Part shown: positions 50,159 to 57,678 of the stretch, piece after piece
Numbering within the stretch: the first letter of the stretch is position 1
Layout of the letters: each line of letters begins with the position of its first letter
NCBI RefSeq assembly: GCF_900111885.1
Contig: NZ_FOKG01000012.1
Coordinates: 124,001 to 188,000 of the forward strand
Origin: Amycolatopsis marina
GTDB taxonomy: Bacteria > Actinomycetota > Actinomycetes > Mycobacteriales > Pseudonocardiaceae
Length of the DNA stretch: 64,000 nucleotides
Reading direction: 5' to 3'
Notes under the pieces: generated by a model
What the model was told of the DNA's origin: nothing
The model's input: only the letters and a program-made list of their open reading frames with translations
Databases searched by the model: none
Program-made: the position numbers and the translations under genes

Positions 50159-51016
50159 ATGCCCCAGGAGATCACCGAACCGCTGGGCCCCGGCCTTTCC
50201 CGGACCTGGGAGCTGTCCGAGGTGCTGCTGGACACCCGAACCCAGTTCCAGCACGTGGTGATCGGTCGTACCAACCAGGGCATCTCACTGTTCTGTGACA
50301 ACGACCGGCAGAGCACCGACGAAAGTCAGCTCGTCTACCACGAGGCGCTTCTGGTGCCCGCGATGCTGCTGGCCGAGCAGGTTCGCCGGGTGCTCATCAT
50401 CGGCTCCAGCGAGGGGGTCCTCAGCCAGCTCGCCGTCGCGCACGGTGCGGAGCAGGTGGATCACGTCGACATCGACCGCGAGGCCGTCGCCGCCTGTGCG
50501 CGATGGCTGCCCTACGGCTATACGCCGGAGGAGCTGGCCGCGGCGGAACAGGGCGCGGGCGCGGTACGCGTGCACTACCGGGACGGCTGGGAGTTCCTGG
50601 CCGAGACAGCGAACGGGCACATCCGGTACGACGTGGTCGTGATCGACCTTCCGGACGAGAACGCCGACGCCGACGCACAGCACAATCGCTTGTACGGCAA
50701 GGATTTCCTGACCCGGTGCGCTGGGGTGCTCGAACCGGGCGGCGTCTTGGTCGCCCAGGCCGGCTGCCCGACGCTGTGGCGAAACCAGACACTGCGCGAG
50801 GCCTGGCGCCGGTTCCACGAGGTGTTCGGAACCGTGGTCTATTACGGTTCCGACGAGCACGAGTGGGCGTTCCTCAGTGGACGGACCGATCGACTGGACG
50901 CGCCAGTGCCCCAGTTGATCCGGAAACTGCCCGACGCGGCCTACCAACCATCCACTCTGGACGCGGACTCGCTGCGCGGGTGCACGGTCGCGCCGTTGAG
51001 CATCCGGCAGGGATGA
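50159..51016 (+). CDS. speE: Spermidine synthase-like aminopropyltransferase
   Basis: Moves an aminopropyl group from decarboxylated AdoMet to a diamine. The 285-aa product has DNDRQSTDESQLVYHEALLV (the YHE motif) and a Rossmann core VLIIGSSEGVLSQLAV where most enzymes have GGGDG. The acidic loop VVVIDLPDENADAD takes the place of the usual DSTDP. The altered glycine loop suggests a divergent substrate preference. GAGGAG precedes the ATG, 5 bp after speD. Its stop abuts the convergent DUF3817 gene directly. Confidence 0.9.
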   Translation: MPQEITEPLGPGLSRTWELSEVLLDTRTQFQHVVIGRTNQGISLFCDNDRQSTDESQLVYHEALLVPAMLLAEQVRRVLIIGSSEGVLSQLAVAHGAEQVDHVDIDREAVAACARWLPYGYTPEELAAAEQGAGAVRVHYRDGWEFLAETANGHIRYDVVVIDLPDENADADAQHNRLYGKDFLTRCAGVLEPGGVLVAQAGCPTLWRNQTLREAWRRFHEVFGTVVYYGSDEHEWAFLSGRTDRLDAPVPQLIRKLPDAAYQPSTLDADSLRGCTVAPLSIRQG

Positions 51017-51358
51017 TCAGATCTTCTGGCCTGCCTGGACCCGGCGAGTCACCGCCCGCTCGACGACGAAGGACACGAACGGCACACAGCCTGCCAGCAG
51101 GACGCCGACCGTCCCCTTCACCGACCACCGCGCCTTGATCGCCAGGTCAACGGTGAGGACCAGGTAGACCATGTACACCACGCCGTGGATCGGCGAGTAG
51201 ACAGCGGAGGGACCCGGGTTGCCGAAGGCGTAGCGCCACACCATCACGACGACCAGACCGAGCAGGCCGACGCCGGTGACATAGGCGGCGATACGGAAGC
51301 GGGACAGGGGCCCCCGTAGCGCGCTCGTCGGGGTCGATTCGTCAGTTCGCGTCGTCAT
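51017..51358 (-). CDS. DUF3817 membrane protein
   Basis: A 113-aa protein with three hydrophobic helices: 23-42 (AAYVTGVGLLGLVVVMVW), 52-72 (HGVVYMVYLVLTVDLAI) and 80-100 (GTVGVLLAGCVPFVSFVVER). The spacing and GPSAVYSPIHGVVYMVYL fit the DUF3817 family. Function unknown. Its stop codon follows the speE stop without a gap. Confidence 0.85.
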   Translation of the reverse strand: MTTRTDESTPTSALRGPLSRFRIAAYVTGVGLLGLVVVMVWRYAFGNPGPSAVYSPIHGVVYMVYLVLTVDLAIKARWSVKGTVGVLLAGCVPFVSFVVERAVTRRVQAGQKI

Positions 51359-51385
51359 GGTGGTGCGCGCCCTCTCTCGGATGAA

Positions 51386-51850
51386 CTATCGGTCCTGCTG
51401 GTCACGGCGGTGCAGCTCGGCCAGGTAGCGGTTGTAGGCCGCGAGCTCGTCATCGGGCTCACCGTCGTCTGCCGGTCCCCGGCGCCCCGCGGCGGACTGG
51501 GCCGGTACCGCGTCCGCGGGAGGCGGCGAGTGGCCCCACTCCCGTCGCCCGCTCGTCCTGACTCGCTCGCCGACGGCGCCGTCAGCATCATCAGCGCCGT
51601 CAGCGCCGTTCTCGGACGCCGCCTGCTCTTCGGCCGCGCGCCGGCTCAGGACGCGGATCCGCCAGAACATGAAAGCGGGGAAGAGCCCGAACAGCGGCCA
51701 TTGCAGGACGTAGCCGAGATTCTGGTAGGTGCCACCCGCCGAGGAGAACCGCTCCCACTGCCACCACGCGAGGCCACAGCAGAGGACGAGGCTCAGCACG
51801 CAGACGCCCGCGATCGCGAGACGCCGGAAGACCGTGGAGCCGAAATGCAC
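51386..51850 (-). CDS. Actinobacterial membrane protein, LprD-like
   Basis: A 154-aa protein with two N-terminal helices (residues 8-29 and 45-63; LCCGLAWWQWERFSSAGGTYQNLGYVLQWP), a charged disordered segment and the C-terminal AAYNRYLAELHRRD. The layout matches the small conserved membrane proteins usually found beside DUF3817 (Rv1342c/Rv1343c context). The GTG start has no strong ribosome site. Confidence 0.75.
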   Translation of the reverse strand: MHFGSTVFRRLAIAGVCVLSLVLCCGLAWWQWERFSSAGGTYQNLGYVLQWPLFGLFPAFMFWRIRVLSRRAAEEQAASENGADGADDADGAVGERVRTSGRREWGHSPPPADAVPAQSAAGRRGPADDGEPDDELAAYNRYLAELHRRDQQDR

Positions 51851-51903
51851 GTTTCGACGCTAGCACTCGACGTGCTATGGGCCGATTCAGGCCCGGGGTC
51901 GCC

Positions 51904-52827
51904 TCACCCGCGCTGGGCGCCCGCCGCGTAGCCGTCAGCGAGACCGAAAACCTTCTGCGCGTACTCGACCGAGTTGTTGTACGACATGATCCCGGCCCAC
52001 CAGCCCTCGGCGCTGGCCATGTTCCGGTCGTTGACACACAGATAGCGCGCGGCGGCGAGCGCCGCGTCGTCGATCTGCTGCGGATCGCCGCGGCCGTCCC
52101 CGTCGCCGTCGGCCGCGTACCGGGCCCAGGTGGAGGGGATGAACTGCATCGGGCCGACCGCGCGGTCGTGAGTGGGATCACCGTCGAGCCTGCCGCCGTC
52201 GCTGTCGGAGATCGCCTGCACTCCGGGAGAACCGTCCAGCGGAACGCCGATGATCGGCTTGGATGGCCTGCCGTCCTCACCGAGCGTCGCACCACCGTAA
52301 CGGCCGTGGTTGGACTCGATCCGGCCGATCCCGGCGAGCGTGGCCCAGGAGACCTTGCACTCCGGCTGCGCCGACCGCAGTGCGAGCTCGGCGTTGCCGT
52401 ACGCCATCAGCGCCCTGGCCGGCACGTCGACCGCGGCGGAGGTGCGTTCCGCCCACTCTTCGAGGGAAGCGGGGCCGCTACGCCGCTCGGTTTGTTCCTG
52501 GCGTTCCCCGGCACCTGTGCCAGCTGGGGCACGTCCGCCTGCCAGTGGCGTCTTCACCGGCGCGGCACTTCCCGGCTCAACCGGCGCGGCCACGATCTCC
52601 AGTGCGGGGATCTCGGTGGTGGTCGGTGCGGCGTCCGGGGTCGCGACGCTGGTCACCAGCCACATACCGCCCACCGCCATCGACAGCACGACCACGACGA
52701 TGGCCAGCCTGCCGAGGACGGCGAAGCCCGGGCCCCGTGGCCGCGGCCGGTCGGCGACAGCGCCGTCCGGACCCGGAACCTCGGGGTGGTCGCCGGTCTC
52801 CTCCACTGAATCGGGCGTGCCGCGCAC
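51904..52827 (-). CDS. Lytic murein transglycosylase (MltB/SLT-like)
   Basis: A cell-wall enzyme that cuts peptidoglycan strands. The 307-aa product has a cytoplasmic N-terminus, one TM anchor at about 40-60 (LGRLAIVVVVLSMAVGGMWL), a low-complexity linker and the transglycosylase domain. The catalytic glutamate is in GIGRIESNHGRYGG, with RAVGPMQFIPSTWARY and MSYNNSVEYAQKVF following. GGAGG lies 9 bp before the GTG start. Confidence 0.92.
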   Translation of the reverse strand: MRGTPDSVEETGDHPEVPGPDGAVADRPRPRGPGFAVLGRLAIVVVVLSMAVGGMWLVTSVATPDAAPTTTEIPALEIVAAPVEPGSAAPVKTPLAGGRAPAGTGAGERQEQTERRSGPASLEEWAERTSAAVDVPARALMAYGNAELALRSAQPECKVSWATLAGIGRIESNHGRYGGATLGEDGRPSKPIIGVPLDGSPGVQAISDSDGGRLDGDPTHDRAVGPMQFIPSTWARYAADGDGDGRGDPQQIDDAALAAARYLCVNDRNMASAEGWWAGIMSYNNSVEYAQKVFGLADGYAAGAQRG

Positions 52828-52930
52828 GAAATGAGCCTCCAGCGTGAGAGCCGTTTAGCAGAACAACGATCCCGCGCAGGTTAGCGTTACGCATCGATTT
52901 CCGCCGGAGCCGTGCCGGGCGGGACAGCGG

Positions 52931-53416
52931 TCAGCTGGCGGCGTCGCGGCGCTGCCTGGCGAGTCTGGCGACACACCACGCGGGCGCACTGCCCCTGCGC
53001 AGGTGCTCCAGCACCGTCAGCGGGCCGAGCCGCCTGGCCAGATCGGACGGTGCCAGTCCGGCCGCCCGGTAGTCGAGGGCGCGCTGGTCGAGCGGGCTGA
53101 TCCCCGCGTCCCACCACTGCGCGGCCTCGGCGACATCGCCGATCATCTGCCACCAGCCCGCAGCGGCGGCGAGCAGGTCCTCAGGGACCTCGGGCAGCCT
53201 CGCGCGCATCGCGGCGAGGTAGCTGGGATCCGCATCCACCTGTGCCCACGTGGCGGCACCGGAACGCTTGCGCTGGCCGGGAATGCCCGGCGCGGACTGG
53301 GGTGCGTCGGCCAGCCAGGCCGAGGCGATCTGGTTGATCTCGCGGTCCTCCGCGCTCTGCTCGCGCTCGGCCGCCCACTGCTGGATCAACGCGTCCACTC
53401 CGGGATCTCCGGTCAT
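52931..53416 (-). CDS. Conserved actinobacterial hypothetical protein
   Basis: A 161-aa, soluble, acidic and Trp-rich protein of unknown function: MTGDPGVDALIQQWAAERE, AAAAGWWQMIGDVAEAAQWWD, then LDYRAAGLAPSDLARRLGPL and a basic C-terminus. GGAGG lies 5 bp before ATG 53416. The frame extends further upstream, but that part lacks protein-like character. Confidence 0.7.
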   Translation of the reverse strand: MTGDPGVDALIQQWAAEREQSAEDREINQIASAWLADAPQSAPGIPGQRKRSGAATWAQVDADPSYLAAMRARLPEVPEDLLAAAAGWWQMIGDVAEAAQWWDAGISPLDQRALDYRAAGLAPSDLARRLGPLTVLEHLRRGSAPAWCVARLARQRRDAAS

Positions 53417-53692
53417 CCCTGCCTCCTCCGCAACGCACACTGCTGTAGGCCAGAACTGGTCGTGACTTGAGACGTGTAGAGCAATCCTGTCTGCGTGGTG
53501 ATGGCCCCGCGACCACCAACCGATCACGCAATGTGAGCACCGTAGGACCGCGCCCCTGGTATCCGCCAGACCTCCGGTACGACGAATTCCTCGACCAGCG
53601 CCTTTTGCGGGCCAATCCACCCGGATGGTGGAGTAATCCCGGACACTACTCACGGGTACTAACAATGAGTAGTCACTACCGGAAGTGAACAG
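53417..53692. other. Intergenic stretch with inverted repeat
   Basis: No convincing gene. An 8-bp inverted repeat ACTACTCA/TGAGTAGT separated by 13 nt lies at about 53646-53674 and looks like an operator. Confidence 0.45.
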
Positions 53693-53733
53693 CACAACGA
53701 CCGGCACCACTATCGTGGTCCCGGCCGGTTGTG
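53693..53733. terminator. Hairpin terminator downstream of the 55-aa membrane protein gene
   Basis: CACAAC/GTTGTG, CCGG/CCGG and ACCAC/GTGGT pair in register around a TATC loop, forming a long imperfect stem. It begins 10 bp beyond the stop codon of the small minus-strand gene at 53743. Confidence 0.65.
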
Positions 53734-53742
53734 CGTCTGAGA

Positions 53743-53910
53743 TCAGGCGAACAAGCTCTTCACAAAGGTGACGATGGCTTCCGCGCCATCACGCAACCAG
53801 CCCAGGGCCGTCTGCACGGCCTCTGCCGACTGGGTGGGCTGAGTTATCAGCAGGAACAGCACAAGGGCCACGACGCCGATCACGAGAACGTTCTTGATTG
53901 CCGGCGACAT
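53743..53910 (-). CDS. 55-aa single-helix membrane protein
   Basis: A short ORF from ATG 53910 to TGA 53743: a hydrophobic helix (VLVIGVVALVLFLLIT) at residues 8-23, then an amphipathic helix AVQTALGWLRDGAEAIVTFV. The codon pattern is protein-like and GGAG stands just upstream. A hairpin terminator follows. It resembles small conserved membrane peptides of Pseudonocardiaceae; function unknown. Confidence 0.7.
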   Translation of the reverse strand: MSPAIKNVLVIGVVALVLFLLITQPTQSAEAVQTALGWLRDGAEAIVTFVKSLFA

Positions 53911-54199
53911 AGCTCCATCCGATCAGCTGTCGTCGGCCCCGCCCGAGTCCGCGCCCCTGTCGAGGCCGTTGCCGAACCCTGCCGGAGCCCGGTGGTTCCC
54001 ATCGAGCTCGATCATTCTCCCCGGCGGTGACGGGGATGGGAAACATGATCGCACTAATGAGTGGACCTGCCTACGTCCGATTACTCATCCGACTCCCCCT
54101 ATCGGGGGGTCCGACCCCCACTGTAGAAGAAGAACAGCGCTCGACCCACCCGGACACGCGGGATGGGCCGAGCCGTCGTGGACACCCATTCGGTGTCGG
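53911..54199. other. Intergenic stretch before the CaiB/BaiF gene
   Basis: No convincing gene. It contains GGGGGTCCGACCCCC (near-palindrome, about 54104-54118), possibly part of a terminator for the minus-strand CoA-transferase-family gene whose stop is at 54200. Confidence 0.45.
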
Positions 54200-55342
54200 T
54201 CAGTTCACCGCGCCCGCCGAACGCAGCGCCGCGACGTCCTGGTCGCTCAGGCCGAATTCCGCGAGCACATCGGCCGTGTCCGCACCCTTTTCGTGCGGGG
54301 CCTCGGGCACGCCCGGCGGGGTCCGATCGAACTTGGGGCCGGGCGCGGGCTGGACCGTGCCGTCGATCTCCACGAAGGTGCCCCTCGCGACGTTGTGCGG
54401 ATGCCCGGCCGCCTCCCACGGCGAGAGCACGGGCGTGAGGCAGGCATCGCTGCCTTCCGCCTTGGCCACCAGTTCGTCCCTCGTGTACCTGCCGATCGCC
54501 GTGGCCAGGATCTCCCGCAGCCGCGGCCACTCGTTCTTATCCAGATGAAACGGCAACTCATCGGCATCCAGTTCGAGCACCCGGACCAGGTCTGCCCAGA
54601 ACCGCATCTCGATCGCGCCGACCGCGACGTACTTGCCGTCCGCGGTCTCGTACGTGTCGTAGAAGGGGGCTCCCCCGTCGAGCATGTTCTCCCCACGTTC
54701 GCCCGCCCACACGCCGGACGCGCGCAACCCGTGCAGGTGCGTGGTGAGCAGCGCGGCGCCGTCCACCATCGAGGCATCGACGACCTGTCCCTGTCCGGAC
54801 GATGTGCGTTCGTACAGGGCCGCGAGGACACCCATCGCGAGGAACAGCCCGCCGCCGCCGAAGTCGCCAACCAGGTTCAGCGGCGGCACCGGCCGTTCCC
54901 CCGCGCGGCCAATCGGTTCGAGAGCTCCGGCGAGGCCGATGTAGTTGATGTCGTGCCCCGCGGCCGTCGCCATCGGGCCGTCCTGGCCCCAGCCGGTCAT
55001 CCGGCCGTAAACCAGGCGGGGATTGCGCGCCCGCACCTCGTCCGGCCCGAGGCCGAGACGTTCGGCGACGCCGGGCCGGAAGCCCTCGATGAGCACGTCG
55101 GCCTTCTCCGCGAGCCGCAGGACGAGCTCGACTCCCTCGGCGGTCTTCGTGTTCACCCCGATCGTGCGCCTGCTACGCAGCAATGGGTCGTTGGAGAAGC
55201 CGATCACGTCCTCGCCGGGCTTCGCGCGATCGACTCTGATCACCTCGGCGCCGAGATCGGCGAGCATGGTGCAGGCGAACGGCGCGGGCGCGAGCCCGGC
55301 CAGCTCGATGACCTTCAGACCGGCCAGCGGGCCACCACTCAT
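54200..55342 (-). CDS. CaiB/BaiF family, alpha-methylacyl-CoA racemase-like
   Basis: Likely interconverts (R)- and (S)-2-methyl-acyl-CoA esters, needed before beta-oxidation of branched or sterol side chains. The 380-aa product is a class III CoA-transferase fold protein. The residues expected for racemases are His130 (AGHDINYIGLAG) and Asp160 (LVGDFGGGG), matching His126/Asp156 of mycobacterial MCR with a four-residue offset. AAGGAACC precedes the ATG. It is 30 bp downstream of an acyl-CoA dehydrogenase and transcribed with it. Confidence 0.87.
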   Translation of the reverse strand: MSGGPLAGLKVIELAGLAPAPFACTMLADLGAEVIRVDRAKPGEDVIGFSNDPLLRSRRTIGVNTKTAEGVELVLRLAEKADVLIEGFRPGVAERLGLGPDEVRARNPRLVYGRMTGWGQDGPMATAAGHDINYIGLAGALEPIGRAGERPVPPLNLVGDFGGGGLFLAMGVLAALYERTSSGQGQVVDASMVDGAALLTTHLHGLRASGVWAGERGENMLDGGAPFYDTYETADGKYVAVGAIEMRFWADLVRVLELDADELPFHLDKNEWPRLREILATAIGRYTRDELVAKAEGSDACLTPVLSPWEAAGHPHNVARGTFVEIDGTVQPAPGPKFDRTPPGVPEAPHEKGADTADVLAEFGLSDQDVAALRSAGAVN

Positions 55343-55372
55343 TGCGGTTCCTTTCTGTGTCTTCCGGGCGGA

Positions 55373-56524
55373 TCAGAGCGTGCGGGAGATGATCTCCTTC
55401 ATGATCTCGCTGGTACCGCCGAAGATCCGGGAGATGCGGATGTCGGCCCAGGCCCGCGCGATCGGGTACTCGGTCATGTAGCCGTAGCCGCCGAACAACT
55501 GCAGGCAGTCGTCCACGACCTTGTTGACCCGCTCGGTCGTCCAGAGCTTCGCCATCGCGGCGCCCTGCACGTCGAGTTCACCCCGGAGGTGCCGTTCGAT
55601 GCACTGGTCGAGGAAGGCCCGCGACACCGCGGCCTCGGTCGCGGCCTCGGCGAGGGTGAACTTGGTGTTCTGGAAGTTGAAAACCGGCCTGCCGAAGGCC
55701 GTGCGGTCCTTCGTGTAGGCGATGGTCTGGTCGATGGCCGCCTCCATGCCCGCCACCGCGGTCACCGCGATGATCAGGCGTTCCTGCGGCAACTGCTGCA
55801 TGAGCTGGACGAAGCCGAGTCCCTCCTGCTCGCCGAGCAGGTTCTCCGCGGGAACGCGGACGTCGTCGAAGAACAGCTCGGCGGTGTCCTGCCCCTTCAG
55901 CCCGACCTTGTCGAGCACCCGGCCGCGCCGGAAGCCCGGCGTCGAGGTCTCCACCGCGATCAGCGAGACCCCCTGCGCACCGGCGTCCGGGTCGGTCTTC
56001 ACCGCGACCACGACGAGGTCGGCATGAGCGCCGTTGGTGATGAAGGTCTTCGCGCCGTTGATGACGTAGGAATCACCGTCGCGAACGGCGCGGGTCTTGA
56101 TGCCCTGAAGGTCGGAGCCGGTACCCGGCTCGGTCATCGCGACCGCGCCGACGAACTCGCCGCTGGCGAACTTCGGCAGCCACTCCCGCTTCTTCTCCTC
56201 GTTCGCGTACGCCAGCAGGTAGTGCGCGACGATGCCGTTGTGCACCGACACGCCCCACGCGCCGTCGCCGGAGCGCGCCTGCTCCTCGTAGAGCACGGCC
56301 TCGTGGGCGAAGGTGCCGCCACCGCCGCCGTACTCCTCGGGGATCGAGATGGCCAGCAGCCCGACTTCGCCGGACTTGGTCCACAGTTCCCGGTCGACCT
56401 GCTTGGCCTCGATCCAGCGCTCCTGGTTCGGCGTCAGTTCCTTCTGGCAGAAGGTCCTCGCGAGATCGCGGAAGTCCTCCAGGTCGTCGTCACTCCACGA
56501 GCTCCGGTGAATCTGCAGCGGCAC
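55373..56524 (-). CDS. Acyl-CoA dehydrogenase
   Basis: A 383-aa medium/long-chain acyl-CoA dehydrogenase. It has VAMTEPGTGSDLQGIKTRAV and YVINGAKTFITNGAHADLVV. The catalytic region is LFGGYGYMTEYPIARAWADI, and it ends ISRIFGGTSEIMKEIISRTL. GTG 56524 with AGGAGG 6 bp upstream is chosen; upstream codons back to 56563 lack protein character. It is divergent from a TetR gene, with an operator-like palindrome between. It lies outside the KstR region and has no KstR box. Confidence 0.92.
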   Translation of the reverse strand: MPLQIHRSSWSDDDLEDFRDLARTFCQKELTPNQERWIEAKQVDRELWTKSGEVGLLAISIPEEYGGGGGTFAHEAVLYEEQARSGDGAWGVSVHNGIVAHYLLAYANEEKKREWLPKFASGEFVGAVAMTEPGTGSDLQGIKTRAVRDGDSYVINGAKTFITNGAHADLVVVAVKTDPDAGAQGVSLIAVETSTPGFRRGRVLDKVGLKGQDTAELFFDDVRVPAENLLGEQEGLGFVQLMQQLPQERLIIAVTAVAGMEAAIDQTIAYTKDRTAFGRPVFNFQNTKFTLAEAATEAAVSRAFLDQCIERHLRGELDVQGAAMAKLWTTERVNKVVDDCLQLFGGYGYMTEYPIARAWADIRISRIFGGTSEIMKEIISRTL

Positions 56525-56554
56525 GGCGAGCCTCCTGGTTGCGGGCAGTGGAAA

Positions 56555-56572
56555 ACATTCCATCTGGGATGT
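56555..56572. promoter_or_regulatory. Probable TetR operator between ACAD and tetR
   Basis: ACATTCCATCTGGGATGT is an imperfect palindrome (7 of 9 positions pair). A further half-site GGAATGT lies at 56584-56590. It sits in the 112-bp divergent gap, where a TetR dimer could control both directions. Confidence 0.55.
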
Positions 56573-56636
56573 AAGTTCTAGCCGGAATGTACAGCCAGGG
56601 TCCGCAGTGGGTAAAGAGCAATGTCAGGAGGGACCT

Positions 56637-57287
56637 GTGACCGACGCCACGGCCGATGACGGGCCGGACCAGCAACTCCCGGCCTCCCGCCCGCCCGGGC
56701 ACCGGACGCAGGCGCAGCGGCGGGCACAGACCCGCGCGGCCCTGCTCGACGCCACCATCGAGTGCCTGGTCGACGTCGGCTACGCGCGAACGTCGATGCA
56801 GGAGATCTGCGCGCGAGCGGGGGTGTCCAAGGGGGCGGTGCAACACCACTTCAACGACAAGGCCGAACTGATGGCGGCGGCCGTCGAGCACCTCACCGAC
56901 AGGCTCAAGGCGCAACGCCTCGCGGAGGTGGACGACCTGCCCGCAGGTGCGGAGCGCGTCCGCACCGCGATCGACCTGCTCTGGGAGACGTACTCCGGCA
57001 CCCTCTCCACAGCGGTGACCGAACTGTGGGTGGCCGCGCGCACGGACCCCGACCTGCGGGCGGCGATGCGGCCCGTCGACCGGGCGCTGGGCCGTTCGGT
57101 GCTGGAGAACATCGCCACGGTGGCGGGGCCGGTGCCACGGGAGAAGGTCGAGACACTGTTCTGGCTCACCGTCAACCTCACCCGCGGGCTCGCGTTGGAC
57201 GCGGAGCTGGGCGGCGACCCCGCCCGGCGCAAGCAACTGCTGGAGGAGTGGAAGCGGATCGCCGTACAGCTCTACACCGGCGACTGA
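56637..57287 (+). CDS. TetR family regulator
   Basis: A 216-aa repressor. The helix-turn-helix TSMQEICARAGVSKGAVQHHFNDKAEL is at about residues 56-82, preceded by a disordered tail. The ligand domain is of the AcrR/TetR_C type. AGGAGG is 5 bp before the GTG. It is divergent from the acyl-CoA dehydrogenase and racemase, which are its probable targets. Confidence 0.9.
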   Translation: MTDATADDGPDQQLPASRPPGHRTQAQRRAQTRAALLDATIECLVDVGYARTSMQEICARAGVSKGAVQHHFNDKAELMAAAVEHLTDRLKAQRLAEVDDLPAGAERVRTAIDLLWETYSGTLSTAVTELWVAARTDPDLRAAMRPVDRALGRSVLENIATVAGPVPREKVETLFWLTVNLTRGLALDAELGGDPARRKQLLEEWKRIAVQLYTGD

Positions 57288-57313
57288 AGCGCACGCGGAA
57301 ACCGCACGACCAC

Positions 57314-57404
57314 CAGCGCCACCGTTTGGGCGGCGGCGGGAGACGGGCGGGCACGACAGCGGCGCGCAGCGCCACCGTTTGGGCGGGGGCGGGAGACGGG
57401 CGGG
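57314..57404. repeat. Direct repeat, two copies about 38 bp long, period 53 bp
   Basis: CAGCGCCACCGTTTGGGCGG followed by (C/G)GGCGGGAGACGGGCGGG appears at 57314 and at 57367 with one mismatch. Confidence 0.75.
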
Positions 57405-57547
57405 CGGGCCGGTCCGGCCCTCGCCCGGACCGCCCCACCAGTACCAGTAGAGAGGGCGAACCCGCCCCGTCATGACGGGGCACCGGAAATTCCCTCGTCC
57501 ACCCGGTCCACCCGGTCCACCCGGTTCGTCACCTCCCGCATGTGTCT

Positions 57548-57594
57548 CCCAATGTGGCATTGGGGGACTTGGATGTCCCCAATGCCACATTGGG
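57548..57594. repeat. Perfect 18-bp inverted repeat
   Basis: CCCAATGTGGCATTGGGG (57548-57565) and its exact complement (57577-57594) flank an 11-nt loop. Each arm is itself a small palindrome (CCAATG-TGG-CATTGG). It may terminate the tetR transcript. Confidence 0.75.
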
Positions 57595-57622
57595 GACATC
57601 CGCATGGGCTTCACAGCGGGCG

Positions 57623-57650
57623 TACCGGCGGTATGGTGTACCCATCGGTA
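57623..57650. promoter_or_regulatory. Two TACC/GGTA inverted repeats upstream of the aldehyde dehydrogenase
   Basis: TACC-GGC-GGTA (57623-57633) and TACC-CATC-GGTA (57639-57650) lie 29-56 bp before the ATG, in the usual position for operators. No dedicated regulator is identified. Confidence 0.45.
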
Positions 57651-57678
57651 ACATGTATCGGCAGGGAACGGAGACGGT

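Larger units (their letters stand above)
57288..57678. other. Repeat-filled intergenic stretch before the aldehyde dehydrogenase
   Basis: No gene. It holds a 53-bp-period direct repeat, three 9-bp GTCCACCCG units (57497-57523), an 18-bp inverted repeat and two TACC/GGTA palindromes. Confidence 0.7.

Noticed and set aside
53467..53688. 73-codon plus-strand ORF
   Set aside because: TTG start without ribosome site, no recognisable features.
53894..56581. 895-codon open frame on the plus strand
   Set aside because: It is antisense to the racemase and acyl-CoA dehydrogenase genes, has no recognisable domain and arises from high third-position GC.
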